In this document: piece by piece, positions 50,110-60,199 of the stretch
Position numbering within the stretch: the first letter of the stretch is position 1
Layout: the number at the start of each line of letters is the position of its first letter
Assembly: GCF_000765805.2 (NCBI RefSeq)
Contig: NZ_JRPD02000003.1
Location: 62,001 to 126,000 of the forward strand
From: Helicobacter muridarum
Lineage (GTDB): Bacteria; Campylobacterota; Campylobacteria; Campylobacterales; Helicobacteraceae
DNA length: 64,000 nucleotides
Reading direction: 5' to 3'
The notes under the pieces: model-generated
What the model was told of the DNA's origin: nothing
Seen by the model: only the letters and a program-made list of their open reading frames with translations
Databases searched by the model: none
Translations under genes and position numbers: made by a program

Positions 50110-50166
50110 TTTGGAATATTTATTGCTAATGGTTAACTTATTCCAAACTATAACTAAGGATAAAGC

Positions 50167-50349
50167 ATGAAGAATATTAATTCTTTTAGATCGACTTTTT
50201 GCATTATCATATTTTTGATAATGTTAGGTTTTAGTGGTTGCGCTAAAAATGAGGCTAAAGGAAGCTTTGTTGGCAAAAGATGTGATACTGTATGTAACGG
50301 AGATAAATGTAAGCAGTCTTGCACAAACATTAAGGGAAAAATAAGGTAA
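50167..50349 (+). CDS. Small cysteine-rich lipoprotein with twin CX3C motif
   Basis: 60 residues. A signal peptide with lipobox 'LGFSGC' puts the lipidated Cys at 25. Only 35 residues remain, containing Cys 39, 43, 48 and 52 in the order C-X3-C-X4-C-X3-C. The twin CX3C spacing suits two disulfides in a helical hairpin or a metal-binding site. AAGGA precedes the ATG. No family is recognised. Possible roles include redox or metal handling in the periplasm, but this is inference only. Confidence 0.7.
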   Translation: MKNINSFRSTFCIIIFLIMLGFSGCAKNEAKGSFVGKRCDTVCNGDKCKQSCTNIKGKIR

Positions 50350-50495
50350 TAAGATAACTATACTCTTAATATCAAATATAGCACATCAATGTATATAACC
50401 ACAGAATCTAATAGTTTAACGATTTACATAATTAATATGGATTAACCTTGTGATGGCAATAATTGCATAATCAAGGGGCTATTAACTACATTTAC

Positions 50496-50810
50496 TTAAT
50501 TTAGTTGCAACAAAGCTATTGCTATTACTACAAGTACGACACCAACATATCCAATTAGTTTAAGCTTTTGATTGAAAAAATAATACGCTCCAGCTACGCT
50601 TCCTAATATGCCTATTGCACCCCACAATGTATAGGCTACTGGTAGATCCATACCATTATCTATTGCAATAGATAGCAATAAAAATGCAATGCCAACAAGT
50701 ATTAATGCTAATATCCCCCATGTTTTCTGTCTAAATCCATCGGATTTTTGTAACGAAAGATTAGCTAGTATGTCAAATATGCCTGACATAACAATTAGTA
50801 AAAAATTCAT
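50496..50810 (-). CDS. Small multidrug resistance (SMR) family transporter
   Basis: 104 residues with four membrane helices and the typical SMR length. 'AYTLWGAIGILGS' is the conserved third-helix motif and 'LSLQKSDGF' ends helix 1. The essential glutamate of helix 1 (E14 in EmrE) is replaced by Asp 13 ('SGIFDILANL'). SMR proteins export toxic cations or guanidinium, or polyamines, with protons. The change may alter the substrate or coupling. Usually paired SMR genes have a partner beside them; none is visible here. Confidence 0.82.
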   Translation of the reverse strand: MNFLLIVMSGIFDILANLSLQKSDGFRQKTWGILALILVGIAFLLLSIAIDNGMDLPVAYTLWGAIGILGSVAGAYYFFNQKLKLIGYVGVVLVVIAIALLQLN

Positions 50811-50993
50811 TATAACCTCTATTTTCGAATATTAATATTATAATATTTATGAATACCATAGTTTTGTATAAAGAGTAAACTAGATTTAGATTTATCACAA
50901 AATATCATCACAAGTAGTATTTTTATATAAACATTTATGCAATTAGATATAGGCAAAATTCGTTATCTTAAATAGACTATAAATATAATAATA

Positions 50994-51440
50994 TTATTTA
51001 TTTTTAACTTTGCTATTATTAGAATCTAATATATATTCATATAGATTTGCATTATCTCTGCTTTGCCAACCTAGTTCCTGCCAAAATATATTGCCTATAT
51101 TATTTGTTTTAAATGCAATTAGATTGATATGAGTTGCACCTTCTTTCTTCAATGCCTCAATACAAAACTCTACCATACTCATACCTATATGTTTATGCCT
51201 ATATTCCTGTTTTACACATACGTGGTAAAAATAAGCACATCTACCATCATAGCCACACAAGATAGTTCCAACAACTTTATCATCTTCTATTGCGATGACA
51301 TTTGTGTGTGGGTTTCTTAAAAGAAACTTGTTTATACCTTCTTTAGAATCATCTATCTCGCGAATATAGAATCCATTGATGCTCTTCCACAACGCCATGA
51401 TATTATCATAGTCTTGTATTGTCATAATTCTTAGCAGCAT
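50994..51440 (-). CDS. GNAT-family N-acetyltransferase
   Basis: 148 residues. Acetyl-CoA loop 'VKQEYRHKHIGMSMVEFCIE' and C-terminal 'IFWQELGWQSR' are standard GNAT. Closest in layout to RimI/YpeA-like small acetyltransferases; the substrate is not evident. It follows nadE by 21 bases on the same strand and is probably co-transcribed. Confidence 0.88.
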   Translation of the reverse strand: MLLRIMTIQDYDNIMALWKSINGFYIREIDDSKEGINKFLLRNPHTNVIAIEDDKVVGTILCGYDGRCAYFYHVCVKQEYRHKHIGMSMVEFCIEALKKEGATHINLIAFKTNNIGNIFWQELGWQSRDNANLYEYILDSNNSKVKNK

Positions 51441-51461
51441 ATTGCTTATCCTCTTTGTAAA

Positions 51462-52283
51462 TTACTTTGTGTCTTTAAAATTTGGAAAAAATATTTCTGT
51501 TGGACTTGTTTTAAAGGCATTATTTAAAATCCTGTTATTAAGGCTTTCTACCATTTCGTTTGGATAAATGGATTTTAAATAGCCTATTTTTTCTTCATTG
51601 CTTTTGTGATTACTGCATTCATAAGATTCTAAGAATCTATCAATATCAACATACTTATATCCTAGCTCATTTTCATCGTTTTGACCTTGATATAGGTCTG
51701 CGCTTGGTGGCTTATTTATGATAGATTCTGGAATATTTAATAATTGAGCTAATTGATAGATTTGAGTTTTATATAGATTTCCGATAGGATTTATCGCACA
51801 TGCTAAGTCTCCAAATATAGTTCCATAGCCAAGCATTATTTCAGATTTATTGCTTGTTCCAATGACTAGTCTCTGTTCCATTTGTGAGACATAATACAAA
51901 GTTGCCATGCGCATCCTAGCGCAAAAATTACCCCTTGCAAGTGGACTATGATTTGGGTAATTTTCGCAAAATGCCCTATCAAATGCCTTAATCGGTAAAA
52001 TTTCATAACTTATGTCTAGTTTGTTGCAAAGCTCTAGCGAGTCTTGAATGCTTGATTGTGAGGAGCTAAGAGAAGGCATTAGAATAACCTTACATTTAAC
52101 ATCTAACATACTTTCTTTATTGTCTTTTGACTGTGAAAATGCTTCTTTACATAGCGCAGCTACAACTGCGCTATCAATACCTCCACTAAGTCCCAAAATA
52201 ACTTTTTTAAATCCTCTTTTTGCAACACAATCTCTTAAAAAATCAATTATTAATCCCTTATCTTTATTTGTAATGGAGTGCAT
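51462..52283 (-). CDS. nadE: NAD+ synthase (ammonia-dependent)
   Basis: 273 residues, the short form without a glutaminase domain. PP-loop 'GLSGGIDSAVVAALCK' and 'VIGTSNKSEIMLGYGTIFGD' identify it. It amidates deamido-NAD+ using ATP and ammonia as last step of NAD synthesis. Upstream of the GNAT gene in one transcript. Confidence 0.96.
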   Translation of the reverse strand: MHSITNKDKGLIIDFLRDCVAKRGFKKVILGLSGGIDSAVVAALCKEAFSQSKDNKESMLDVKCKVILMPSLSSSQSSIQDSLELCNKLDISYEILPIKAFDRAFCENYPNHSPLARGNFCARMRMATLYYVSQMEQRLVIGTSNKSEIMLGYGTIFGDLACAINPIGNLYKTQIYQLAQLLNIPESIINKPPSADLYQGQNDENELGYKYVDIDRFLESYECSNHKSNEEKIGYLKSIYPNEMVESLNNRILNNAFKTSPTEIFFPNFKDTK

Positions 52284-52514
52284 ATTTTCCTCATATTATA
52301 AATGGTAATTTAATTAATGTATATATACAGAATGGGCTAAATTTTTGATAAGTTTGTATAGCCGTGCATTTATGTATAGAAAAACTTTATCATATTTGAA
52401 AATATAATATTTTTTTAAGTGTTTTTTGACTAGAATCTAAAAGTTTTTGAGAATCATAAGCATAGATTTTCAATGGACTATAACTCTTTTTATTCTTTAT
52501 TGAAGGAGATAATA

Positions 52515-53030
52515 ATGGCTGATGTCAAAAGGCGAGATTTTCTTGGCATGACTCTTGGCGGAGTGGCTGGTATTGGTGCTATTGCCGCCCTTGTAGCTAT
52601 GAAAAAAACTTGGGACCCTCTTCCTAGCGTGGTGTCTGCTGGTTTTACTACAGTTGATGTTAATGGTATGCAAGAAGGTGAGATAAGAGATACACAATGG
52701 CGCGGTAAGCCTGTATATATAATGAAAAAGAAGTCAGGGGATAGTATATCTCCTGATAGGGATTTTAAGTTGGGAGATTCTCACTATAGCATTGGAATCA
52801 AAATTTGTACCCACTTGGGTTGTATTCCAAATTGGAAGACAAATGAAGAGCTTTTTCATTGTCCATGCCATGGTGGACAATTTACAGGTGATGGCGTAAA
52901 TGTAGCTGGCACTCCACCGCCTCGTCCTTTTGATATACCTCCATTTATAATTAAAGGCGATACAACTCTTGTGCTAGGCGAGAGCGGCATTGAATATGAG
53001 GCTATGGTAAAAGCCTCAAGCAAAGCTTAA
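52515..53030 (+). CDS. petA: Rieske iron-sulfur subunit of the bc1 complex
   Basis: 171 residues from ATG 52515, fixed by AAGGAG 7 bases before it (a longer frame begins at 52473 without a site). A twin-arginine signal anchor 'KRRDFLGMTLGG' precedes the membrane helix. Cluster ligands 'CTHLGC' (98-103) and 'CPCHGGQF' (116-123) hold the [2Fe-2S] centre. It moves electrons from menaquinol to cytochrome c. First gene of petABC, 9 bases ahead of cytochrome b. Confidence 0.97.
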   Translation: MADVKRRDFLGMTLGGVAGIGAIAALVAMKKTWDPLPSVVSAGFTTVDVNGMQEGEIRDTQWRGKPVYIMKKKSGDSISPDRDFKLGDSHYSIGIKICTHLGCIPNWKTNEELFHCPCHGGQFTGDGVNVAGTPPPRPFDIPPFIIKGDTTLVLGESGIEYEAMVKASSKA

Positions 53031-53039
53031 GGAGTAGTT

Positions 53040-54275
53040 ATGGCTCACATAAGGAAGGCTAAAAATTTGGCTGATTGGTTTGATCAAAGGCTTTCAACGA
53101 ATCGACTTTTTGAAGTCATGATGACTAAGTATTGGATTCCAAAAAATATTAATTGGCTTTGGGCTATGGGCGTAGTTCTAACTGCATTATTTGGTTTATT
53201 GGTGATTAGCGGTATATTTTTACTTATGTATTACAAACCAGATGCAGATTTAGCCTATGATTCTGTGAATTATACAATTATGCAAGAAGTAGCATTTGGG
53301 TGGTTGTGGCGACATATACATGCTGTTGCTGCTAGTATGGTATTTGTGATTATATATATACATATGTTCGTTGCCATTTATTATGGTTCATATAAAAATG
53401 GGCGCGAGATGATTTGGATTAGCGGCATGATACTTTTTGTTGTATTCTCTGCAGAAGCATTTAGCGGATATATGTTACCTTGGGGGCAGATGAGTTATTG
53501 GGCTGCGGCTGTTATTACCAATCTTTTTGGAGGTATTCCTTTGATTGGTAGTGATGTTGTTGAATGGGTTCGTGGTAATTATGTGGTAGCAGATTCCACA
53601 TTGACTAGATTTTTTATGTTGCATGTTTTCTTATTGCCTGTTGTAATCTTAAGTATGATAGCTGTGCACTTTTATGCTCTTAGAACCCCACATGTAAATA
53701 ATCAAGATGGAGAAGAAATTGATTTTGAGGCAGAAGCTTCTAAGTATATGGCTGGCGATAGAAGAGGAGCTAAGGTTATTAGGTTTTGGCCTGATTTTCT
53801 ATGTAAGGATATTTTTATAATCTCTTTATTTATGATTCTATTTTTTGCTTTGGTTTGTTATCATTTTGATTTTGCTATGGATCCTATCAATTTTGAGAGG
53901 GCTAATCCTCTTGCTACTCCTCCTCATATCTATCCGGAGTGGTATTTCCTTTGGAGTTATGAAGTATTACGTGGGATATTCTTTAGTGCGAATCTAGGTT
54001 TGGTATTTTTTGGTATTGCGCAAGTGGTATTTTTATTATTACCTTGGCTTGATAGGAGTAATGTTGTTAAACCAGCTCACAAAAGACCTGGATTCTTGTT
54101 ATTTTTTATATTATTAATCATTGATCTGATTGTATTAACGGTATATGGCAAGTTGCCACCAGAGGGTAGTGCTAAATATGTAGGATTAGTAGCCTCTATA
54201 AGCTTTCTTATCTTATTGTTTGTTGTCTTGCCTTATGTAACTATGAAAGAAAATAAGCAGGGAGATAACCTATGA
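53040..54275 (+). CDS. petB: Cytochrome b of the bc1 complex
   Basis: 411 residues with eight or nine membrane helices. Haem ligands His 94/His 108 and His 195/His 210, and the quinol-site 'PEWY' (299-302), are in place. The spacing of the last pair is 14 residues between, as in bc-type enzymes of this phylum. The C-terminal helices lie within the same protein. The stop overlaps the start of petC (ATGA). Confidence 0.97.
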   Translation: MAHIRKAKNLADWFDQRLSTNRLFEVMMTKYWIPKNINWLWAMGVVLTALFGLLVISGIFLLMYYKPDADLAYDSVNYTIMQEVAFGWLWRHIHAVAASMVFVIIYIHMFVAIYYGSYKNGREMIWISGMILFVVFSAEAFSGYMLPWGQMSYWAAAVITNLFGGIPLIGSDVVEWVRGNYVVADSTLTRFFMLHVFLLPVVILSMIAVHFYALRTPHVNNQDGEEIDFEAEASKYMAGDRRGAKVIRFWPDFLCKDIFIISLFMILFFALVCYHFDFAMDPINFERANPLATPPHIYPEWYFLWSYEVLRGIFFSANLGLVFFGIAQVVFLLLPWLDRSNVVKPAHKRPGFLLFFILLIIDLIVLTVYGKLPPEGSAKYVGLVASISFLILLFVVLPYVTMKENKQGDNL

Positions 54276-55735
54276 GAGAGATAAAGATATTTATTATAGT
54301 TGCTTTTATTATTGGAGTGATGTATTATGGTGTTGAACCATTGGCACACCATGCCATGCATCCTGATACTGCTCCTAGCGATTACCAATTTAAAGATTTG
54401 GATAAGTTTGGCAAGATTAATGTAGATTTGGGTGATGTGCAAGCAGGTAAAGAGTTATTTGCTGATAATTGTGTTTCTTGTCATACATTAAATTCGCAGT
54501 TAGAAACTGTATTTAATGAACGTAATCCAAAATCTATTCAGCCAGCAGGTAATGATGGTGGTGTTGTACCTCCAGATTTATCAAATGCTGGTTTGATATT
54601 TGATCCTAATTTTTTAGCACATTTTATCAAAGACCCTGTTCGAGCTTCGTTATTAGATTCCAAGTTTCAGGTATCTTGTGATGGATTAGATGATGGTTCT
54701 ATGTCTGCATGTGAAGCGTCTAATGAGGGTAAGGAAACTTACCCTATGAATGCGTTTAATGGCATATTAAACGATGATGAAATATCTAGCATTGTGGCTT
54801 ATTTAAGGTATATTGCGCCTAAGGAGCTTAGTGATAAAGAGGTATTTATAGAATCCTGTAATAGATGTCATTCTGCCGTATATGATAAGAATCAATATGA
54901 TTCAAAATTTTATGCAGCTCATAATGCTAGTGTTGCTTCTCTTATTGCTAAGGTTGAAAAATATGGTGAAGAATCTTTCATGAACAATCTTGGCGAAGAT
55001 GAAGCATCTTTCTTAAATTTGTTATTAGCTCATGCTAAATCAAAAGAGAAAAACTCCCTTACGGAAGCTCAAATTGATGAACAAAATGACAATATAAACA
55101 ATAAAACTATTGAAGATTACGGTTTAGTTCCTTTGTTAAGAGATTCGCTTTATGAATCAACATTTAACAAACATGGCTTGCAAGCTATGACTAGTTCAGA
55201 TATGATTAAGTCATATTTAGGCAATAATCCTCCAGATTTGTCAATGATGATTCGGGCTAAAGGTGCTCATGAATTATCTGAATTTATCAATAATCCTCAA
55301 AGAGTTCCACTTATTGAAATTCAACAGGCAATTATTAATAAGCTTGTAAAGGATAAGAGAGAAGAAGATAAGGCTGCATTATCTTCTGATTTGAGCGATG
55401 AGCAAAGAAATAATGAATATGAGAAAATTGATTTAAGAGGAGCGGAATACTATCATATATCTCTACCAGCCAATACAACTAAAAGTTCTTGGCAAAGTGA
55501 TAATGACTATACTAATATGGCTAAAGAAATGGGAGTTATGCCATTTGGTAAATCTATGCCAAGAGTGGGACTGACACAAAAGGCAGAAGAACAGGTTGTC
55601 AATTATCTACAAACTATAGGAGATAGCAAGAAAGAAGAACGTGATTCACTTGGGCTATGGATTATAGCTTTCTTTGCATTGTTATCATTAATCGCATATA
55701 TGTGGAAATCTAAAATATGGAGAGATTTACACTAG
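54272..55735 (+). CDS. petC: Diheme cytochrome c subunit of the bc1 complex
   Basis: 487 residues. N-terminal anchor (5-18), first haem site 'CVSCH' (67-71), second 'CNRCH' (196-200), and a C-terminal anchor (461-477). A likely axial Met lies in 'MPRVGL' (429-434), far from the second CXXCH. The 200 or so residues between are hydrophilic, rich in Asn, Asp, Lys and Glu, and make the protein much longer than Campylobacterota homologues as I recall them (about 285-380). It passes electrons from the Rieske protein to the terminal oxidase's cytochrome c. Confidence 0.9.
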   Translation: MREIKIFIIVAFIIGVMYYGVEPLAHHAMHPDTAPSDYQFKDLDKFGKINVDLGDVQAGKELFADNCVSCHTLNSQLETVFNERNPKSIQPAGNDGGVVPPDLSNAGLIFDPNFLAHFIKDPVRASLLDSKFQVSCDGLDDGSMSACEASNEGKETYPMNAFNGILNDDEISSIVAYLRYIAPKELSDKEVFIESCNRCHSAVYDKNQYDSKFYAAHNASVASLIAKVEKYGEESFMNNLGEDEASFLNLLLAHAKSKEKNSLTEAQIDEQNDNINNKTIEDYGLVPLLRDSLYESTFNKHGLQAMTSSDMIKSYLGNNPPDLSMMIRAKGAHELSEFINNPQRVPLIEIQQAIINKLVKDKREEDKAALSSDLSDEQRNNEYEKIDLRGAEYYHISLPANTTKSSWQSDNDYTNMAKEMGVMPFGKSMPRVGLTQKAEEQVVNYLQTIGDSKKEERDSLGLWIIAFFALLSLIAYMWKSKIWRDLH

Positions 55736-55975
55736 CATATAATTTATCTAGTCTATTAGCTTATACTTGCAATATTTCTAGCACTTATATGGTGCTATAC
55801 TTAATACTATTTTTGTAATACTTTCTTCAAGTTTTGTGAGTTTATTGTTAGTTTTTAATAATATTTGTTTTGTTGTTCATTTGCTATGTTATTTTGATAG
55901 TTTAGTGTAAATTGTGTTTGTTGTGTTACAATACATATTATTAATTTATTATTATGTTATATTGGATTATAGACT

Positions 55976-57022
55976 ATGAAACAAAATAGTAAAAAAGTTG
56001 CATTATTAATGAGTGGCGGTGTTGATAGTTCTTATTCTGCATATCTATTACAACAACAAGGTTATGAGGTTATGGGGATTTATTTAAAACTTCATGACAA
56101 GAAAAATAAACATCAAGTTTTTATAAAGAATTGTGAAAAAGTTTCTTCTTTTTTAAATATTGATTTCCAAATTATTGATATTAGAGATGAATTCAAAAAA
56201 TCTGTTTATGACGAATTTATTTCATCATATAAAAGAGGGGAAACTCCAAACCCTTGTGCTTTATGCAATCCATTAATGAAGTTTGGCATAGCCCTTAATA
56301 TTGCCTTGCAAAATGGTTGTGAATATATTGCAACAGGACATTATGCTCGTATTAGTGAGATAAATGGAATAAAGAGGATTCAAGAAGCAGTTGATAAGAG
56401 CAAAGATCAAAGCTATTTTCTTTATGCAATTTCTCAAGATGCAATTAACAGGCTCATTTTCCCACTTGGTGATATGCTTAAAGAAGATGTAAAGCCAAGG
56501 GCATTTGAAGCATTGCCAATATTGGGCAGCTTGGATACATATAAAGAGTCTCAAGAGATTTGTTTTGTAGAAACTGATTATATTGATATTTTAAAAAAAC
56601 ATATAAACGTAAATCAAAGTGGAATTGTACGTGATACTAATGGCAATGTTGTTGGTGAGCATAAAGGCTATATGCAATATACCATTGGCAAGAGACGAGG
56701 ATTTAATGTGAAGGGTGCTCATGAGCCTCATTTTGTGCTAAAAATAGATCCTAGCAAAAATGAAATTGTTGTAGGAAGCAAGGAAGATCTGAAGACTTTT
56801 CATGTAACCGCCATTAATAAGTCTTTGCCTAGAAGCTTTGATGGAGGTAACTTTAAAGCTAAAGTGCGCTATCGTAGCACGCCCAGTAATGCTAAGATTG
56901 TTATTAGCGATGATAAGATCATAGCATCTTTGGAGGAACCAGTCTATGGTGTAGCAAAGGGTCAAGCACTAGTTATATATCAAGATGATATAGTTTTAGG
57001 CGGCGGTGTTATTATCGAATAG
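55976..57022 (+). CDS. mnmA: tRNA-specific 2-thiouridylase
   Basis: 348 residues. PP-loop '[15 protein letters not shown]', catalytic first Cys in 'NPCALCN' and second in 'QEICFVE', and 'TGHYARI' are standard. It thiolates U34 of Lys, Glu and Gln tRNAs. In '[10 protein letters not shown]' a Pro replaces the usual Arg after CN. It stands alone, convergent with ppx. Confidence 0.95.
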   Translation: MKQNSKKVALLMSGGVDSSYSAYLLQQQGYEVMGIYLKLHDKKNKHQVFIKNCEKVSSFLNIDFQIIDIRDEFKKSVYDEFISSYKRGETPNPCALCNPLMKFGIALNIALQNGCEYIATGHYARISEINGIKRIQEAVDKSKDQSYFLYAISQDAINRLIFPLGDMLKEDVKPRAFEALPILGSLDTYKESQEICFVETDYIDILKKHINVNQSGIVRDTNGNVVGEHKGYMQYTIGKRRGFNVKGAHEPHFVLKIDPSKNEIVVGSKEDLKTFHVTAINKSLPRSFDGGNFKAKVRYRSTPSNAKIVISDDKIIASLEEPVYGVAKGQALVIYQDDIVLGGGVIIE

Positions 57023-57040
57023 AGATTTTATTGCTCTATT
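57018..57040. terminator. Weak hairpin between mnmA and ppx
   Basis: AATAGAG (57018-57024) and CTCTATT (57034-57040) form a 7-bp stem with a 9-base loop over the mnmA stop, in a convergent intergenic region. No proper T-run follows on either strand. Confidence 0.3.
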
Positions 57041-57169
57041 AAATTACTTATCATCAAATATATAATTATATCAAATCTTTTTAAAAACTATTAGACTGGA
57101 AAATATCTTTTTAAATTTATGTAAATTGTATAGCAAATATTTATAGCCAATTCACATGGTAATATAAAT

Positions 57170-58696
57170 TTAATTTATTAGAATCTCCATTTTTATATCG
57201 TATGATTCTAGTCTTGGAGGCATTATATCTAGGAGTGCCTGCTGTGTTGGCAATGAGCATGATTCAATATATAGTTTGATAATCAAAGTAGAATCCATAA
57301 TATCGGTTTGTATATTAAAAATAGCTTCTTTTTGTTTAGCAAGAGTTACACCTATTGCTAATGTGAAACTAAGCACTTGTAAAACATAATCACTAGGTAA
57401 TAAATTTATATATGATTGCGATATTTGTTTTGGTCTTTTCTTGTGTGAAGTTTCTAGTAATGTTGCTATTGTATATCTTTGTTGATGTGAGAATCCATAA
57501 TTCAAGCAATTTAGGGCAATGTATGAACTATGTTTATGCGCTTGATAGAAGTTAAAATTTGCCCCGATATTATAAAGTTCACTAGCTACCTTTAGATAAT
57601 ATAGATATTCAAATTTTAGATCTAGTCTTTGCGATAGATGCTTTTGAAACAGTATAAAAAGTTTCTTTGCATGATTATAGATAGACCTAGAATCATTAAC
57701 ATTTATCAGAAATATGTCTTGAAGAGATCTTACGCTTGGATTAAATCCGACTGGAAGTATACCATTTTGATTCCTTAACATATCATTTAAGAATACCCCC
57801 TCTCTCACACCAACACCGCTAATAATTAGCTTATGTGCTTGTAATTCCTCTAATATGACTTGCAAAATGAGTAGTCCCGGTCGAATAGAATCTATCCTAC
57901 TATTTTCTATTCCCATATCTAATAATTCTTGTGTATTGGCATGAACGATTTTGTTTATATCTTGGATAATATCTTTTGCGTTTAGCTCATAGCCGTGTAA
58001 AAAATTTAGAGGATATGATAGTTTGCTCATTTTATACTTTGCATATGCTCTTATGCTCCCACCGATTCCAAAAACATTTAGTTCATCGTTTAGCCCAGAC
58101 TTATGACAAAAATCAATGATTGATTTACTACCTGTTCTTACATATTCTTTTGTATATCTATATGCTTCTTCGATTTTATTATGATCAAAAAATAACTCTT
58201 TTAGTCGAATGCTGCCTAGGTTCAAAGATACCATGTCTTTTATATTTCTGTTATTAATGCAAGCCAACTCTGTGCTTCCACCGCCTATGTCTATTGTGAT
58301 TCCGCTTGCTTTGTGTATTAAATTTGCACATGCTATAGCACCGAAAAATGCTTCTTTTGTACCATTGATAATTTTTATATCAATGCTACATTCCTTTTTT
58401 ACTTCTCTTATAAATTCCATATTATTTGGAGCATCTCTTATAGCAGAAGTTGCTATGCAAATTAGTTTTCGGCTTTTAAATGATTGACTTACTTGTTTAA
58501 AATTTTTTAGTGCAATTAGTGCCCTTTTCATTGCTTGGGGTTGTAAATAAGAATCATGCTCATAGCTTCCTTCTGAAATTCTTACCTTTGATTTTAATTC
58601 ATGTATTAAATGGAATCCGTATCGACTTGTTTTTTGAAATATAGCCATTCTAGCAGAGTTTGAACCTATGTCAATAACTGTTGTTACTTTAGCCAT
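57170..58696 (-). CDS. ppx: Ppx/GppA phosphatase
   Basis: 508 residues. ASKHA ATPase fold with 'VIDIGSNSARMAIF', 'CIATSAIRDA', 'TIDIGGGSTEL' and 'GIGGSIRAYA', then a C-terminal HD-like helical domain. The family hydrolyses polyphosphate and/or pppGpp, linking phosphate and stringent responses. Downstream of a ferredoxin gene by 24 bases on the same strand. Ppx and GppA cannot be told apart by sequence alone. Confidence 0.92.
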   Translation of the reverse strand: MAKVTTVIDIGSNSARMAIFQKTSRYGFHLIHELKSKVRISEGSYEHDSYLQPQAMKRALIALKNFKQVSQSFKSRKLICIATSAIRDAPNNMEFIREVKKECSIDIKIINGTKEAFFGAIACANLIHKASGITIDIGGGSTELACINNRNIKDMVSLNLGSIRLKELFFDHNKIEEAYRYTKEYVRTGSKSIIDFCHKSGLNDELNVFGIGGSIRAYAKYKMSKLSYPLNFLHGYELNAKDIIQDINKIVHANTQELLDMGIENSRIDSIRPGLLILQVILEELQAHKLIISGVGVREGVFLNDMLRNQNGILPVGFNPSVRSLQDIFLINVNDSRSIYNHAKKLFILFQKHLSQRLDLKFEYLYYLKVASELYNIGANFNFYQAHKHSSYIALNCLNYGFSHQQRYTIATLLETSHKKRPKQISQSYINLLPSDYVLQVLSFTLAIGVTLAKQKEAIFNIQTDIMDSTLIIKLYIESCSLPTQQALLDIMPPRLESYDIKMEILIN

Positions 58697-58720
58697 ATAT
58701 ATCCTTAAATGATTGTGTAA

Positions 58721-58936
58721 TTAGATATTGCTATGAGCCTTTTTCTCCAAATCTGAATACATGATTGCATCCATAGGGCATACTTCTATACATTGCGGAT
58801 TTGAGGTGTAACCGTTGCACATAATGCAATGTTCTTGTTTTATTGTGTAGATTGGATCGGCAACTTTAATTGCTCTAGTTGGACATACTTCATTACACGC
58901 ATCGCAGGCAATACAATTATGGTTTATGAAGAGCAT
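58721..58936 (-). CDS. 2[4Fe-4S] ferredoxin
   Basis: 71 residues. 'CIACDACNEVCP' and 'CIMCNGYTSNPQCIEVCP' give eight cysteines for two clusters; the extended second motif (CX2CX8CX3C) is the long Alvin/YfhL type. It likely donates electrons to a reductase or radical-SAM enzyme such as MqnE, whose gene lies divergently next to it. Start ATG 58936 with AAGGAA upstream. Confidence 0.93.
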   Translation of the reverse strand: MLFINHNCIACDACNEVCPTRAIKVADPIYTIKQEHCIMCNGYTSNPQCIEVCPMDAIMYSDLEKKAHSNI

Positions 58937-59086
58937 ATATTTCCTTAAGAATTATTGTATGAAAATTGTAGCTAAAAATATTAAGGATTATTTGTCTTAT
59001 TGTGCTAAGGCTTTAAAAAATTTGATATTCTTTTAATAACTTGAATGTTTGAGATTATAATTACAATAAAAAACATAAAGGTTTCT

Positions 59087-60199
59087 ATGATGTCATCTAA
59101 AGATATACTTTCATTGGTAGCAGAAGACAATATTGATGGTTTAAGCATTATGGAGCTTAGTAAACTCTATGACTATGATATTTTTACATTGGGTGAGGTT
59201 GCAGATTCTATTCGTAGGGATAGATATGGTAGTAAGGTTTTTTTTAATATCAATAGGCATATAAATCCTACAAATATCTGTGCTGATGTTTGTAAATTTT
59301 GTGCATTCTCTGCGAGTAGAAAGAATCCAAATCCATACAGTATGAGTATTGATGAAGTTCTAAACCAATGTATAGACGCGTATAATCGTGGGGCAAAAGA
59401 GGTGCATATTGTATCTGCACATAGTCCAGATTATAATTATGATCATTATTTATCAATGTTTGCCACTATTAAAAAGGCATTGCCAAATTTGCATATAAAG
59501 GCTATGGGTGGAGCCGAGGTTGATTATCTTACAAGGAAATTTAATCTTCCATTAGAAAAAGTATTAGAAGATTTGTTGGAATCTGGAGTTGATTCTTTGC
59601 CTGGTGGTGGAGCTGAAATTTTCGATGAAGAAATTCGCAAAAAGATTTGCCATGGTAAGGCGAATTCGAATCGTTGGTTTGAGGTGCATAAATATTGGCA
59701 TAGTATGGGAAAGATGAGCAATGCTACTATGCTCTTTGGTCATATAGAATCTCGTCATCATAGAATAGATCATATGTTGCGACTAAGGGCAGCACAGACT
59801 TCACTAGATAGAGCTAATAATAAGGAAGGAGGCTTTAATGCCTTTATCCCATTGCTTTATCAAAGATTTAATAATTTTCTTAAGGTTAAAGACAGCCTTA
59901 GCGGGCAAGAGATTTTGAAGACTATTTCTATTGCTAGGATATTGCTTCAAAATATTCCACATATTAAAGCTTATTGGGCTTCTATATCATTTAATCTTGC
60001 AATGGTGGCGCAAGAATTTGGGGCAAATGATATGGATGGCACAATAGAAAATGAAAGTATACAATCAGCCGCTGGAGCAAAGAGTAAAAATGGCGTTTCT
60101 ATGCAAGAGATGATATATCAAATTCAAAATGCAGGATTTGTTCCAGTAGAACGCGATAGTCTATATAATGAATTGCATAGCTATCAAAAGGCATCTTAG
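59087..60199 (+). CDS. mqnE: Aminofutalosine synthase
   Basis: 370 residues from ATG 59087, behind AAAGG. The radical SAM cluster is bound by Cys 65, 69 and 72 in 'CADVCKFCAFSA'. 'FGANDMDGTIENESIQSAAG' separates MqnE from MqnC. It joins 3-enolpyruvyl-benzoate (the MqnA product) to SAM-derived adenosine to make aminofutalosine. Divergent from the ferredoxin gene. Confidence 0.94.
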   Translation: MMSSKDILSLVAEDNIDGLSIMELSKLYDYDIFTLGEVADSIRRDRYGSKVFFNINRHINPTNICADVCKFCAFSASRKNPNPYSMSIDEVLNQCIDAYNRGAKEVHIVSAHSPDYNYDHYLSMFATIKKALPNLHIKAMGGAEVDYLTRKFNLPLEKVLEDLLESGVDSLPGGGAEIFDEEIRKKICHGKANSNRWFEVHKYWHSMGKMSNATMLFGHIESRHHRIDHMLRLRAAQTSLDRANNKEGGFNAFIPLLYQRFNNFLKVKDSLSGQEILKTISIARILLQNIPHIKAYWASISFNLAMVAQEFGANDMDGTIENESIQSAAGAKSKNGVSMQEMIYQIQNAGFVPVERDSLYNELHSYQKAS

